Assembly (NCBI GenBank): GCA_015069165.1
Contig: SVJD01000018.1
Location: 1 to 39,545 of the forward strand
Direction of reading: 5' to 3'
Length of the DNA stretch: 39,545 nucleotides
From: Oscillospiraceae bacterium
GTDB taxonomy: Bacteria; Bacillota; Clostridia; UBA1212; UBA1255
The notes under the pieces: model-generated
Seen by the model: the letters and a program-made list of their open reading frames with translations, nothing else
Databases searched by the model: none
Told to the model about the DNA's origin: nothing
In this document: in pieces, positions 23,347 through 31,366 of the stretch
How positions within the stretch are numbered: position 1 is the stretch's first letter
How the letters are laid out: each line of letters starts with the position of its first letter
Made by a program: the position numbers and the translations under genes

Positions 23347-25062
23347 ATGGCTAATAATTCAGAATGTAATTTCTTTGAAAAATATATTATATCCATAATT
23401 GGTTTGATTATTATATTTTTTTGTTGTACTTCATGTGGGGAAAGTAAAGTTGGTACAAATGAAAATTATATAAGTTTAACAGACGGTAACTTAATGTCAA
23501 CACAGAGTAGCAGCCCGACAATAGCATCGTTTGAAAAGCCGAGTGATCCTACAATTAATAAAAGCGAGATTCCTACATGTTCTCCGTCAAAAGCTATAAG
23601 CAAAGAAAATAATGATGATTACGGGGAATCGATTAATGCAACACCGTTTTTGACACAAAATAATAATATCAGAGAGCCTGTGAGGACTGAAAACTCAATT
23701 GTTTCCGATAGCAAAGACTTAAATGAAGTTGACTCGAATGTTGATGGGTTTGTGTCAAACAATGATTCAAGCAATTCTGTTGTTAGTAAGCCTACAGATG
23801 TAAATTTTTCTTCTGATAATACTTCTTCTTTAGAATCCAAAGAAATATTATTGGCAAAAGATATATTAGGAAAGATTATAACACCACATATGACGGAAAC
23901 AGAAAAGGTTCTATCTATATTTGATTATTTAATAGATACTTTAGAACCAGGTCTCGCTTGGGCAGGAGAATCTGGATACCGAGCTCTCTTAAATAAAAAA
24001 ACAAATGGATGGGGATATGCAAATGCCTTTATTTTGTTATGTGATGTTGCTGGTATTAAATGTGAACTGATAACCGGCACTGTTGATAATGGTACGGAAA
24101 CAGGTTCTCATGAGTGGAATCAAGTATGTATTGATGGAAATTGGTATAATGTTGATATTCCTTGGTGCGATATGTCCGAAGATAGTAGGCTATTACTTAC
24201 AAGATATACTTATTTTTTGCTTTCTGACAAGCAAATACAATTGGATCATAATCCGTATTTTTCTTCTGAACACTCCTGTGAAAACTCTTTAAGAGAGGAT
24301 ATTTTTAAAAATATATACGGAAATAAATACGTTGGTAATAAACATGAATTAGAAGAATTAATTATAAAAGCAATAGAGAATGAAGAAAATTTTATTGAGG
24401 GGATTTTATGTAGTAACTTTTCTCGCGATGAATTATATGAAGCTATAGAAAAAATCGAGAATCAATATAATTCGAAACAAGATTTATGTATAAAACAAAA
24501 AAGTTTTCATTCAGAAGAGTGGTGTTTTTTGTCAAAAATAAATAAAGGGGTATTCTCATTATCAATAGATAATTGTCATAATGAACATTTGCTTCATATT
24601 GATGAAAGTCCTGAGCGTACATACAATAGTATTATTATACAAAAATTGAAATGTTCAAACTGTCCTTATACAGAAACAACAGTAAAAAAATACGAAGAAT
24701 TTATAAAAGAAAAATGCCTAGAGAAATTTAATTTCATTAACAGTTTGAGAAAAGATAAGAATTTAAATGAATTGGGTTATATGGATAATTTGCAAACAAA
24801 TTTGGATCAGTTTGTTTATGATAACAAAATTGAATTAGATTATTTTTGGCAATCCAAATTAGAAGAAGAATGGAAAAGTTTTATAAATAATGATGGTGGT
24901 AAATTGGTTGTTATTCATGGGTTTTCTATTTTCTACGATATGTTTTCTATCGATGAGTTTGTCCACTATGTAAGTGAGGAATATACTAGTGTTGTTATAT
25001 CTGCAGTGACTGATACAAAAGATGGTGAATGTTTAGATTGTATGCTTATTTACTTAAAATAA
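23347..25062 (+). CDS. Lipoprotein with degenerate transglutaminase-like domain (571 aa)
   Basis: A hydrophobic signal (13-25) ends at FFCCTSC, with C30 as the likely lipidated cysteine. A Ser/Thr-rich linker runs to about 165. Residues 175-310 resemble the bacterial transglutaminase-like domain: LAKDILGKIITPHMTETEKV, WGYANAFILLCDVAGIKCEL, SHEWNQVCIDGNWYNVDIPW and YTYFLLSD. H255 and D270 of the triad are present, but the catalytic cysteine position reads NGWGYA (G221), where the next gene has VCDGYA. This copy is probably not a protease or cross-linking enzyme. The remaining 250 residues include Cys pairs (CSNCPYTE) and end in an SCP/CAP-like stretch without clear motifs. GGAGGGAG sets the ATG; the in-frame TTG at 23284 is the -35 box. 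It is the first gene behind the XRE operator. Confidence 0.65.
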   Translation: MANNSECNFFEKYIISIIGLIIIFFCCTSCGESKVGTNENYISLTDGNLMSTQSSSPTIASFEKPSDPTINKSEIPTCSPSKAISKENNDDYGESINATPFLTQNNNIREPVRTENSIVSDSKDLNEVDSNVDGFVSNNDSSNSVVSKPTDVNFSSDNTSSLESKEILLAKDILGKIITPHMTETEKVLSIFDYLIDTLEPGLAWAGESGYRALLNKKTNGWGYANAFILLCDVAGIKCELITGTVDNGTETGSHEWNQVCIDGNWYNVDIPWCDMSEDSRLLLTRYTYFLLSDKQIQLDHNPYFSSEHSCENSLREDIFKNIYGNKYVGNKHELEELIIKAIENEENFIEGILCSNFSRDELYEAIEKIENQYNSKQDLCIKQKSFHSEEWCFLSKINKGVFSLSIDNCHNEHLLHIDESPERTYNSIIIQKLKCSNCPYTETTVKKYEEFIKEKCLEKFNFINSLRKDKNLNELGYMDNLQTNLDQFVYDNKIELDYFWQSKLEEEWKSFINNDGGKLVVIHGFSIFYDMFSIDEFVHYVSEEYTSVVISAVTDTKDGECLDCMLIYLK

Positions 25063-25148
25063 AAATTCAAAAATACTGTTGCTTATTTTTGCTTTAGCAA
25101 CAGGTATAACAATTGAAAAATAATGAAAATTTGTTTAGGAGGAATAAT

Positions 25149-26438
25149 ATGGATAATAGTAAATTGAAGTGTGATTGTTTGAAAAAATGCATTATGCTAA
25201 TGATTCTTTTCTTAACTATGCTTCTTTTTTGTATTTCGTGTGGAGAAGATGAAATTGTTGAAAACACTGGAGGAAATACAACTGCGGCAAGAGCTACAAC
25301 AACTTTAACTTTAGAGCCGACAATAAAACCGACAATTGCACCCACAACAAGTGCAATTGTAGAGTTGCCAACAGCTACAGTAGGTAAAACTGCGCTGCCT
25401 ATAGTAACAGAAAAAGTGACGCAAATGGTGACAAGCTACCACGCTATAACGGCGAAGCCGATTGTAAATCATACAACTGTACCTACAGCAACGAATAAAC
25501 TTACAACTACACCCACTGCAACAAACAAACATAGCACAACCGTAAACCCTACAAACACTTCTACTGCAACAAGCAAACCCATCACAACCGTAAACCCTAC
25601 AAACACTCCTACTGCAACAAGCAAACCCATCACAACCGTAAACCCTACAAACACTCCTACTGCAACAAGCAAACCCATCACGATCGTAAAACCAACAGTA
25701 AAACCTACGACGACACCTATTGCAACAAAAAAACCTGTGGTACATACACATTATTATTTATCAGCCACATGTACTTCGCCTGCAAAGTGCGCTTGTGGTG
25801 AGATTAAAGGTTATGCATTAGGTCATAATTATAAATGCAATAAATGTGTTTCTTGTGGAATGTTTGATGATGAAGTACAATTGATTGCTGAAAATATTAT
25901 TGGACAAATTATTGAAAAAAACATGAGTGAGTGGCAAAAAGTAGAAAGCATCCACAATTATCTTTGCGAAAATGTTACATATGATTTGGAAAATTTTAAA
26001 AACAACACTATTCCCGAAGAAAGTCATAGTGTTATTGGCGTATTTAATAAACATGTGGCTGTTTGTGATGGTTATGCCCTTTCATTTGAATTGTTATGTG
26101 AAATTATTGATGTTGAATGTGAAGTTGTAAGAGGGTTCGGTTGTAATGGAATAGGTCATGCATGGAATCAAGTTAGAATTGATGGCAAGTGGTATAATGT
26201 CGATGTTACGTGGGACGACTATGACAAAAATATTTTTGGTTACACATATGGATATAAATACTTTTTAGTTCCTGACTATACTTTTTACAAAGATCATGAA
26301 ACAAACAATGCAAAACATATTTGTGATTCAAAAAGTGAAGATATTATTAAAATGTGTATGTCGTGTACTGATTTATTACCAATTGAACAAACGAAATGTT
26401 CTTGTGGTTCTTCTAGTTTTAGACCTTTTAATCATTAA
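25149..26438 (+). CDS. Lipoprotein with intact transglutaminase-like domain (429 aa)
   Basis: The signal segment (15-27) ends at LLFCISC, with C31 as lipid site. A Thr/Pro linker (about 45-205) contains three perfect or near-perfect 16-residue repeats based on TVNPTNTPTATSKPIT. A Cys-rich segment (CTSPAKCACGEIKGY, YKCNKCVSCG) may bind zinc. Residues 245-390 form the transglutaminase-like domain, with the triad C306 (AVCDGYALSFELL), H337 (GHAWNQVRIDGKWY) and D352 (NVDVTWDD). A second Cys cluster (CMSCTDLL, KCSCGSS) ends the protein. It is probably a surface-anchored peptidase or cross-linking enzyme; the substrate is unknown. AGGAGG fixes the ATG. It follows its degenerate paralogue by 86 bases in the same direction and precedes a terminator. 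Confidence 0.8.
   Translation: MDNSKLKCDCLKKCIMLMILFLTMLLFCISCGEDEIVENTGGNTTAARATTTLTLEPTIKPTIAPTTSAIVELPTATVGKTALPIVTEKVTQMVTSYHAITAKPIVNHTTVPTATNKLTTTPTATNKHSTTVNPTNTSTATSKPITTVNPTNTPTATSKPITTVNPTNTPTATSKPITIVKPTVKPTTTPIATKKPVVHTHYYLSATCTSPAKCACGEIKGYALGHNYKCNKCVSCGMFDDEVQLIAENIIGQIIEKNMSEWQKVESIHNYLCENVTYDLENFKNNTIPEESHSVIGVFNKHVAVCDGYALSFELLCEIIDVECEVVRGFGCNGIGHAWNQVRIDGKWYNVDVTWDDYDKNIFGYTYGYKYFLVPDYTFYKDHETNNAKHICDSKSEDIIKMCMSCTDLLPIEQTKCSCGSSSFRPFNH
25535..25678 (+). repeat. Three 48-base tandem repeats in the lipoprotein linker
   Basis: Units begin at 25535, 25583 and 25631, each starting CACAACCGTAAACCCTACAA; they differ at very few bases. Each encodes 16 residues of Thr/Pro-rich linker. 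A worn partial unit follows from 25679. Confidence 0.9.
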
Positions 26439-26524
26439 CCGGATTGCGAAAATGGAATATATCTATAAGGTTGATATTCATATCGAGTAAAACTTGATGG
26501 AAGTTTACTTGAAAGTGTGGATGC

Positions 26525-26553
26525 AAAAAAGGAAGGTTGACACCTCCTTTTTA
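26525..26553 (+). terminator. Terminator after the lipoprotein pair
   Basis: AAAAAGGA(A)GGT-TGAC-ACCTCCTTTTT forms a stem with one bulged A and a U-rich end. TTGACA at 26537-26542 inside it, with TATTAC at 26560-26565 (17-base spacer), may also act as a weak promoter for the next gene. Confidence 0.6.
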
Positions 26554-26604
26554 TAGAAATATTACAAATTATTTATGATAGAAGATTGAAAAAGGAGATA
26601 AGAA

Positions 26605-28323
26605 ATGGAAGAAATAAATAAAACCGGATATCCGTCAGTAGATAAGCCATGGTTACAATATTACAACCAAGAACTAATAAATGCACCTTTGCCGAAAGGG
26701 TCAATTTATCAATACATGTATGAAAACAACAAAGGTTATTTAAACGATGTTGCAATTGAATTCTTTGATCAAAAAATAACATATCGAAAATTATTTAAGA
26801 ACATACAAATATGTGCAAAAGCTTTAATAGCAAATGGTGTAAAAGCGGGCGATATAGTTACAATTGCGTTGCCGAGTATACCGGAAGTATTATATATAGT
26901 CTATGCGGTTAATAAAATTGGCGCAGTTGCAAATATGATTCATCCTTTGGCAGGTGAGAATGAGATAATTAGTTATTTAAATGAAGTGAAAAGTGATGTG
27001 TTTATAATGTTTACAGGTACTTATGACATCATAGAACATACATTACATAAAACAAATGTAAAAAGAGCAGTGGTTATATCTCCTGTAAATTCTTTGCCAA
27101 GTCTTCTTCAAAAAATATATAATTTAAAAAAACAGCAAAGAAAAATTCCTTTTGAATCTGTATTCGTGGCTTGGGATAAGTTTATTAAAATGGGAGAAAA
27201 TGTTCAACAAGTTGATTTCGAAGGAACCGCTGATGATATTGCTGTTATTTCCCATACAGGAGGAACAACCGGAGAACCAAAAGGTGTAATGTTGACAAAT
27301 TATAATATAAATGCGGAGATATGGCAGATTGGATGTAATTTGCCTCATAAACGTCAAGAACGCACTTTGGTTGTTTTACCTCCGTTTATAAATTATAGTC
27401 TTGTAAACGGAATGTTGGAACCGTTGGCTTTTGGCTTTACGGCAATTTTAATTCCTGACTATAAAACTTTAGAATTAGGTAAATATATAAAAAAATATAA
27501 GCCGAATCACATAAATTCAATACCAACATATTTAGAAGCTTTATTAGAAATTGAAGATATCAAAACGATGGATTTGTCTTGTTTGAAGTATGTTGTATAT
27601 GGTGGAGATGCTATGAATCAAAAAAACGAAGAGGCAGTTAATGAGTTGATTTTGTCCAGAGGGGCGCAATTAAAAATATCAAAAGGACTTGGAGCAACTG
27701 AATTGGTAAGTGCAGCTACAATATCATATCCGGAGTGCAATATAATAGGAAGCGTGGGTATTCCATTAGTAAAAATGAATTGCAAAATTATTAATCCAGA
27801 TACAAATGAGGAACTTTCATACAACGAAGAAGGGGAAATTTGTTTTACAGGTCCTAATCTTATGGTTGGATATTATGATAAAAAAGATGAAACGAATCGG
27901 ATTATACATATTCATTCGGATAATAATAGATGGCTTCACACAGGTGATTTGGGATATATTACTGAAACTGGTATTTTGTATATATGTGGGAGAATTAAGC
28001 GTATTATAGCAACAAAAGGTTTGGATGGAATGCCTACAAAAATGTTTCCTGATCGAATAGAAAGTGTGATTCTAAAACATCCGGCAGTTAGTTTGTGTTG
28101 TGTTGTAGGTGTTGCGGATGAAGATAGAATTAATTACCCGAAAGCTACTGTTGTGCTAAAAGAAAAAAAGGAAAAACAAGATGTTGTTACAAATGAAATT
28201 TTAGAGTTGTGCAAGATTCATTTGCCTAAATATATGTGGCCGGAGAAAATTATCTATATGGAAGATTTGCCTAGAACGACTAGAGGAAAAATTGATTATC
28301 GTGCCTTGGAACACAAAAATTAA
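26605..28323 (+). CDS. AMP-forming acyl-CoA synthetase/ligase family enzyme (572 aa)
   Basis: This is an ANL-superfamily enzyme that activates a carboxylic acid as acyl-AMP and usually passes it to CoA. The P-loop is HTGGTTGEPKG (217-227), followed by the A5-like KGLGATELVSA, A7 WLHTGDLGYI, A8 CGRIKRIIATKG and the C-terminal catalytic lysine K562 in TTRGKIDYRAL. The substrate pocket does not identify the acid; residues around YGGDAMNQK are unlike the usual fatty-acid or acetate enzymes. No carrier protein, thioesterase or reductase is nearby. AAGGAGAT lies 7 bases before the ATG. The gene is the last of the AT-rich accessory stretch and is followed by a terminator. Confidence 0.85.
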   Translation: MEEINKTGYPSVDKPWLQYYNQELINAPLPKGSIYQYMYENNKGYLNDVAIEFFDQKITYRKLFKNIQICAKALIANGVKAGDIVTIALPSIPEVLYIVYAVNKIGAVANMIHPLAGENEIISYLNEVKSDVFIMFTGTYDIIEHTLHKTNVKRAVVISPVNSLPSLLQKIYNLKKQQRKIPFESVFVAWDKFIKMGENVQQVDFEGTADDIAVISHTGGTTGEPKGVMLTNYNINAEIWQIGCNLPHKRQERTLVVLPPFINYSLVNGMLEPLAFGFTAILIPDYKTLELGKYIKKYKPNHINSIPTYLEALLEIEDIKTMDLSCLKYVVYGGDAMNQKNEEAVNELILSRGAQLKISKGLGATELVSAATISYPECNIIGSVGIPLVKMNCKIINPDTNEELSYNEEGEICFTGPNLMVGYYDKKDETNRIIHIHSDNNRWLHTGDLGYITETGILYICGRIKRIIATKGLDGMPTKMFPDRIESVILKHPAVSLCCVVGVADEDRINYPKATVVLKEKKEKQDVVTNEILELCKIHLPKYMWPEKIIYMEDLPRTTRGKIDYRALEHKN

Positions 28324-28385
28324 GAGCTTATAAAAGAACTAAATATAAAAAAGTAGAGCAAGGAAGTCGCTCTGACACTAAAATT

Positions 28386-28412
28386 GCCGACTGTTGTTGT
28401 CGGCTATTTTTT
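28386..28412 (+). terminator. Intrinsic terminator after the AMP-forming ligase
   Basis: GCCGAC (28386-28391) and GTCGGC (28399-28404) form a stem with a 7-base loop, followed by TATTTTTT. The flanking AAAATT gives weak termination for the convergent ylmC-like gene too. Confidence 0.85.
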
Positions 28413-28449
28413 ATGAATCGATCATAAATATTTTGAGTTATAGCCTTTT

Positions 28450-28710
28450 TTATTTAAAAAGAAATTTCAATATCCTTTCTTCTATCTCGACGATGATAAC
28501 ATCATCGCCGATTTTTTTTATTTTCTCAAAAGGTATTATAAGCTCGGAGTCTTTTGAAGAAGCTCCGAAAAGCTTACCGGCGCCGGCTACCATAATGGCT
28601 TCTAACCGGCCTGTTTCAAAATTAACATCGGCATCACTTACAAATCCCAAACGCCTGCCATCATAAAGGTTTACAACTTCAACTCGTTTAAATAAACTCA
28701 CACGTCCCAA
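28450..28710 (-). CDS. YlmC/YmxH-family PRC-barrel protein (86 aa)
   Basis: A single PRC-barrel domain contains FKRVEVVNLYDGRRLGFVSD, then ADVNFETGRLEAIMV and LIIPFEKIKKIGDDVIIVEI. It belongs to the YlmC/YmxH group that is linked to sporulation in Firmicutes; the molecular role is not known. The start was placed at the TTG at 28710, because GAGGTGG lies 5 bases before it and it gives the usual short N-terminus. The longer reading from 28785 adds 25 residues with no family match. It is usually encoded downstream of sigE/sigG in the same direction; here it points away from spoIIGA. Confidence 0.75.
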   Translation of the reverse strand: MGRVSLFKRVEVVNLYDGRRLGFVSDADVNFETGRLEAIMVAGAGKLFGASSKDSELIIPFEKIKKIGDDVIIVEIEERILKFLFK

Positions 28711-28800
28711 ATAAACCACCTCAAAAAATGTACCCATATTAAGTATACGCTGTAAAAACTTGTCAGTATGACTTAAATGCGGCATATTTCGTCAGTTGTC

Positions 28801-28834
28801 TTACATATAATTTATAAGTGAAAATTATATGTAA
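28801..28834. repeat. Large palindrome in the spoIIGA leader
   Basis: TTACATATAATTT (28801-28813) is repeated inverted at 28822-28834 around an 8-base loop, ending 4 bases before the AGACAGGAGGAA ribosome site. The left arm contains TATAAT (28806-28811), a possible -10. A partial 0A-box-like TTCGTCA lies about 15 bases upstream, which would fit Spo0A control; this is tentative. Confidence 0.5.
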
Positions 28835-28855
28835 AGTAAGACAGGAGGAAACAAT

Positions 28856-29734
28856 GTGAATACCGTGTACTTAGATGTGTTGATTGCTGAAAATACGCTT
28901 ATGAATTTTGTGATTTTACATATTACGGCAAAGATAACATCGCAGTCGCCAAGAAAAATAAGGCTTCTCATCGGAGCCGGGGTAGGTACTGTGTACGCGG
29001 TGCTCGCGTTGTTTGTCGAAACCTTTTTTACTGCATTTGCCGGAAAACTTTTGCTGTCTGCAGTAATGGTTTTTGTAGTGTTTATTCCGAAAAAAATTAA
29101 AGATTTTTTAAGATACTCACTTTTCTTTTACGCTGTGACATTTTTGTTTGCGGGACTTTCATTTGCGTTGGTTTTATCCGGAAGCACAAAGGCAGTAAGC
29201 AACATTTTAATAACTGCTTGCGTAGGATATTTAATGATAGAAGCAATATTAAAATTTATAAAGAAATATATCAAAACAGGCAAGATTTTTGCCAGCGTCT
29301 ACATACAGTTCGATAAGGAGGAAAAAGAAGGTGTATGGCTTCCGGCTATTGTCGATACAGGAAATTCTCTCAGAGATCCTTTTAGCGGAGAGCCTGTAAT
29401 AGTGGCGGAAGTTTCAGCATTTAAAGAAATTATCCCTAATGAAATATGTGATTTGATACACGAAAACAATTTAGAAGATATTACAAAACATTTAGCATCC
29501 GCAAACAGCACGCAGTGGATTAAGAGGCTCAGACTTATCCCGTATAAGGCAGTGGGGACGGAAAACGGAATGATGACGGGTTTTAAGGCGGATGTGGTGC
29601 GTATAAGGGAAGGGGGAGAGCAAGAAAAAAACAAAGATAACGAATTGAGCGGAATCGTTATTTGTCTGTGTGCGGAAACTGTTTTTGAAAATGAAGAGTA
29701 CAAGGCGCTTTTGGCGTCTGAAATGATTGCGTAA
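28856..29734 (+). CDS. spoIIGA: Sigma-E processing peptidase SpoIIGA (292 aa)
   Basis: This membrane aspartic protease of the mother cell cleaves the pro-peptide of sigma-E when signalled by SpoIIR. Five hydrophobic segments fill residues 1-135. The soluble half has WLPAIVDTGNSLRDPFSGEP, with active-site D167 in DTGN, then VIVAEVSAF, IPYKAVGTENGMMTGFKAD and VICLCAETVFEN, all typical. The start is GTG at 28856, set by ACAGGAGGAAACA; the N-terminus MNTVYLDVLIAENTLMNF is the family's. sigE follows after 30 bases, so the protease and its substrate are co-expressed as in other spore-formers. Confidence 0.95.
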   Translation: MNTVYLDVLIAENTLMNFVILHITAKITSQSPRKIRLLIGAGVGTVYAVLALFVETFFTAFAGKLLLSAVMVFVVFIPKKIKDFLRYSLFFYAVTFLFAGLSFALVLSGSTKAVSNILITACVGYLMIEAILKFIKKYIKTGKIFASVYIQFDKEEKEGVWLPAIVDTGNSLRDPFSGEPVIVAEVSAFKEIIPNEICDLIHENNLEDITKHLASANSTQWIKRLRLIPYKAVGTENGMMTGFKADVVRIREGGEQEKNKDNELSGIVICLCAETVFENEEYKALLASEMIA

Positions 29735-29764
29735 AGAGATAACAGATTGGGAGGAATCGGAATT

Positions 29765-30493
29765 ATGGCATCGAAAATAAGTATATTTTTTCAGTTGAAA
29801 TGGCTGAAAATAATGCGAAAAATGGGAATGAAATGTGCAAATGGCATATTTTATATAGGGGGAGCAGAGGCTTTGCCGCCACCGCTGACAGCCGAGGAAG
29901 AGAATTATTTAATGAAGCATTTTGATGATTCGAGCATAGATGTGCGCTCTTTGCTTATTGAGCATAATTTAAGACTTGTGGTGTATATTGCAAAAAAATT
30001 TGAGAATACAAATGTTAATGTAGAGGATTTGATTTCTATAGGCACAATAGGATTGATAAAAGCAATAAATACTTTTGCGCCCAATAAAAACATTAAGCTT
30101 GCAACGTATGCTTCAAGGTGCATAGAAAATGAAATTTTGATGTACTTGCGAAAAAGCAGCAGACAAAAAACAGAAGTTTCTTTTGATGAACCGCTGAAAG
30201 CAGATTGGGATGGTAACGAATTACTGCTTTCTGACGTGCTCAGCAGTGATGCCGATGAAGTATCCAGAGATATCGAAGAAGAATCCGAGATGGAAATGCT
30301 ATATGCAGCAATAAGTAAGCTCTCTGCACGAGAACGGAAAATAATGGATTTAAGATTCGGCTTTTCGGGAGGGGAGGAAAAGACGCAAAAAGAAGTCGCT
30401 GATATGCTTGGAATATCTCAATCGTATATTTCCCGTTTAGAAAAAAGAATTATAGGAAGATTGCGCAAAGAGCTTGTTAAAAGCGGTATTTAA
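29765..30493 (+). CDS. sigE: Sporulation sigma factor sigma-E precursor (242 aa)
   Basis: This is the early mother-cell sigma factor, made as inactive pro-sigma-E. The pro-region [17 protein letters not shown] is followed by the SpoIIGA site region [14 protein letters not shown]. Region 2 reads [20 protein letters not shown] with [16 protein letters not shown] and [19 protein letters not shown]. Region 4 has the helix-turn-helix [20 protein letters not shown]. The length is standard. The start is the ATG at 29765 after GGGAGGAA; the in-frame TTG at 29747 falls within that site. Its stop codon overlaps that of the inverted sigG by 3 bases. Confidence 0.96.
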   Translation: MASKISIFFQLKWLKIMRKMGMKCANGIFYIGGAEALPPPLTAEEENYLMKHFDDSSIDVRSLLIEHNLRLVVYIAKKFENTNVNVEDLISIGTIGLIKAINTFAPNKNIKLATYASRCIENEILMYLRKSSRQKTEVSFDEPLKADWDGNELLLSDVLSSDADEVSRDIEEESEMEMLYAAISKLSARERKIMDLRFGFSGGEEKTQKEVADMLGISQSYISRLEKRIIGRLRKELVKSGI

Positions 30494-31263
30494 ACATATT
30501 TTCGTAAATGTTTTAAAGCGTTTTTTTCAAGGCGGGATATTTGGGCTTGGCTGATGCCGATTTCTTCGGCGATTTCAGTTTGCGTGCGGCCTTCAAAAAA
30601 ACGCAGGTTTATTATCATTTGCTCCCTCTCGGGGAGCTTTTTCATTGCTTCATTTATTGTAATAGTCTGCTCCCATGCGTTGTGAGTATTCACGTTGTCG
30701 TGGATTTGATCCATAACACAAACCGTATCCGTGCCGTCTTGGAATATAGGTTCAAACATAGACACCGTATCTTGTACGGAATCTATCGCCATTGCCAATT
30801 CTTCGCGCTCAACACCCAATTCTTTAGCAAGTTCGTTAATTGTAGGTTCTTTATTGTTTGCATTGAAAAGTTCTTCCCTTTTTTGCATCGCCTTATAGGC
30901 AAGGTCCCTTAAAGAACGACTTACCCTGATTGCGTTGTTGTCGCGAAGATAACGCCGAACTTCGCCGATTATCATGGGAACGGCGTATGTGGAAAATTGA
31001 ACTTCTTGAGTAACATCGAAATTATCGATGGCTTTGATTAAACCGATACAACCCACTTGAAATAAATCGTCTGCAGGCTCACCTCTGTTGTTAAAGCGCT
31101 GTATGACACTTAAAACTAATCTTAAATTACCTTGTATGAATTCTTCTCTTGCAGAATTATCTCCTTGCAGAATCTTTTCGAAAAGTTTTTTCTTCTCATC
31201 CGCGGATAAAACAGGCAATTTCGCTGTATTTACACCGCATAATTCAACTTTGTTTATCAACAT
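30490..31263 (-). CDS. sigG: Forespore sigma factor sigma-G (257 aa)
   Basis: The N-terminus [20 protein letters not shown] is the sigma-G hallmark, used in control by anti-sigma factors. Region 2 has [36 protein letters not shown] and [19 protein letters not shown]. Region 3 has [16 protein letters not shown], and region 4 [20 protein letters not shown]. The length matches sigma-G; sigma-F lacks this N-terminal motif. GGAGGAC lies upstream of the ATG. In Bacillus and most Clostridia sigG lies after sigE on the same strand; here it is inverted and convergent, so read-through from the spoIIG operon cannot express it and would make antisense RNA instead. Confidence 0.95.
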   Translation of the reverse strand: MLINKVELCGVNTAKLPVLSADEKKKLFEKILQGDNSAREEFIQGNLRLVLSVIQRFNNRGEPADDLFQVGCIGLIKAIDNFDVTQEVQFSTYAVPMIIGEVRRYLRDNNAIRVSRSLRDLAYKAMQKREELFNANNKEPTINELAKELGVEREELAMAIDSVQDTVSMFEPIFQDGTDTVCVMDQIHDNVNTHNAWEQTITINEAMKKLPEREQMIINLRFFEGRTQTEIAEEIGISQAQISRLEKNALKHLRKYV

Positions 31264-31366
31264 AAACCGCGTCCTCCAAAATGAATGTGCATTCTGTATT
31301 CGATTTATATTGATTATTGTCTTGAAGATGGACTTTTAAACTTGAAAATTATGTAAAAAAGAAATT

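Noticed and set aside
25076-25103. Hairpin CTGTTGC/GCAACAG between the two lipoprotein genes considered as terminator
   Set aside because: The loop is long and no T-run follows; the two genes are probably in one unit, though partial termination cannot be excluded.
25535-25678. Regularly spaced repeats that could suggest CRISPR
   Set aside because: Units are directly adjacent 48-mers in frame with the lipoprotein, without unique spacers and without cas genes. They encode a Thr/Pro linker.
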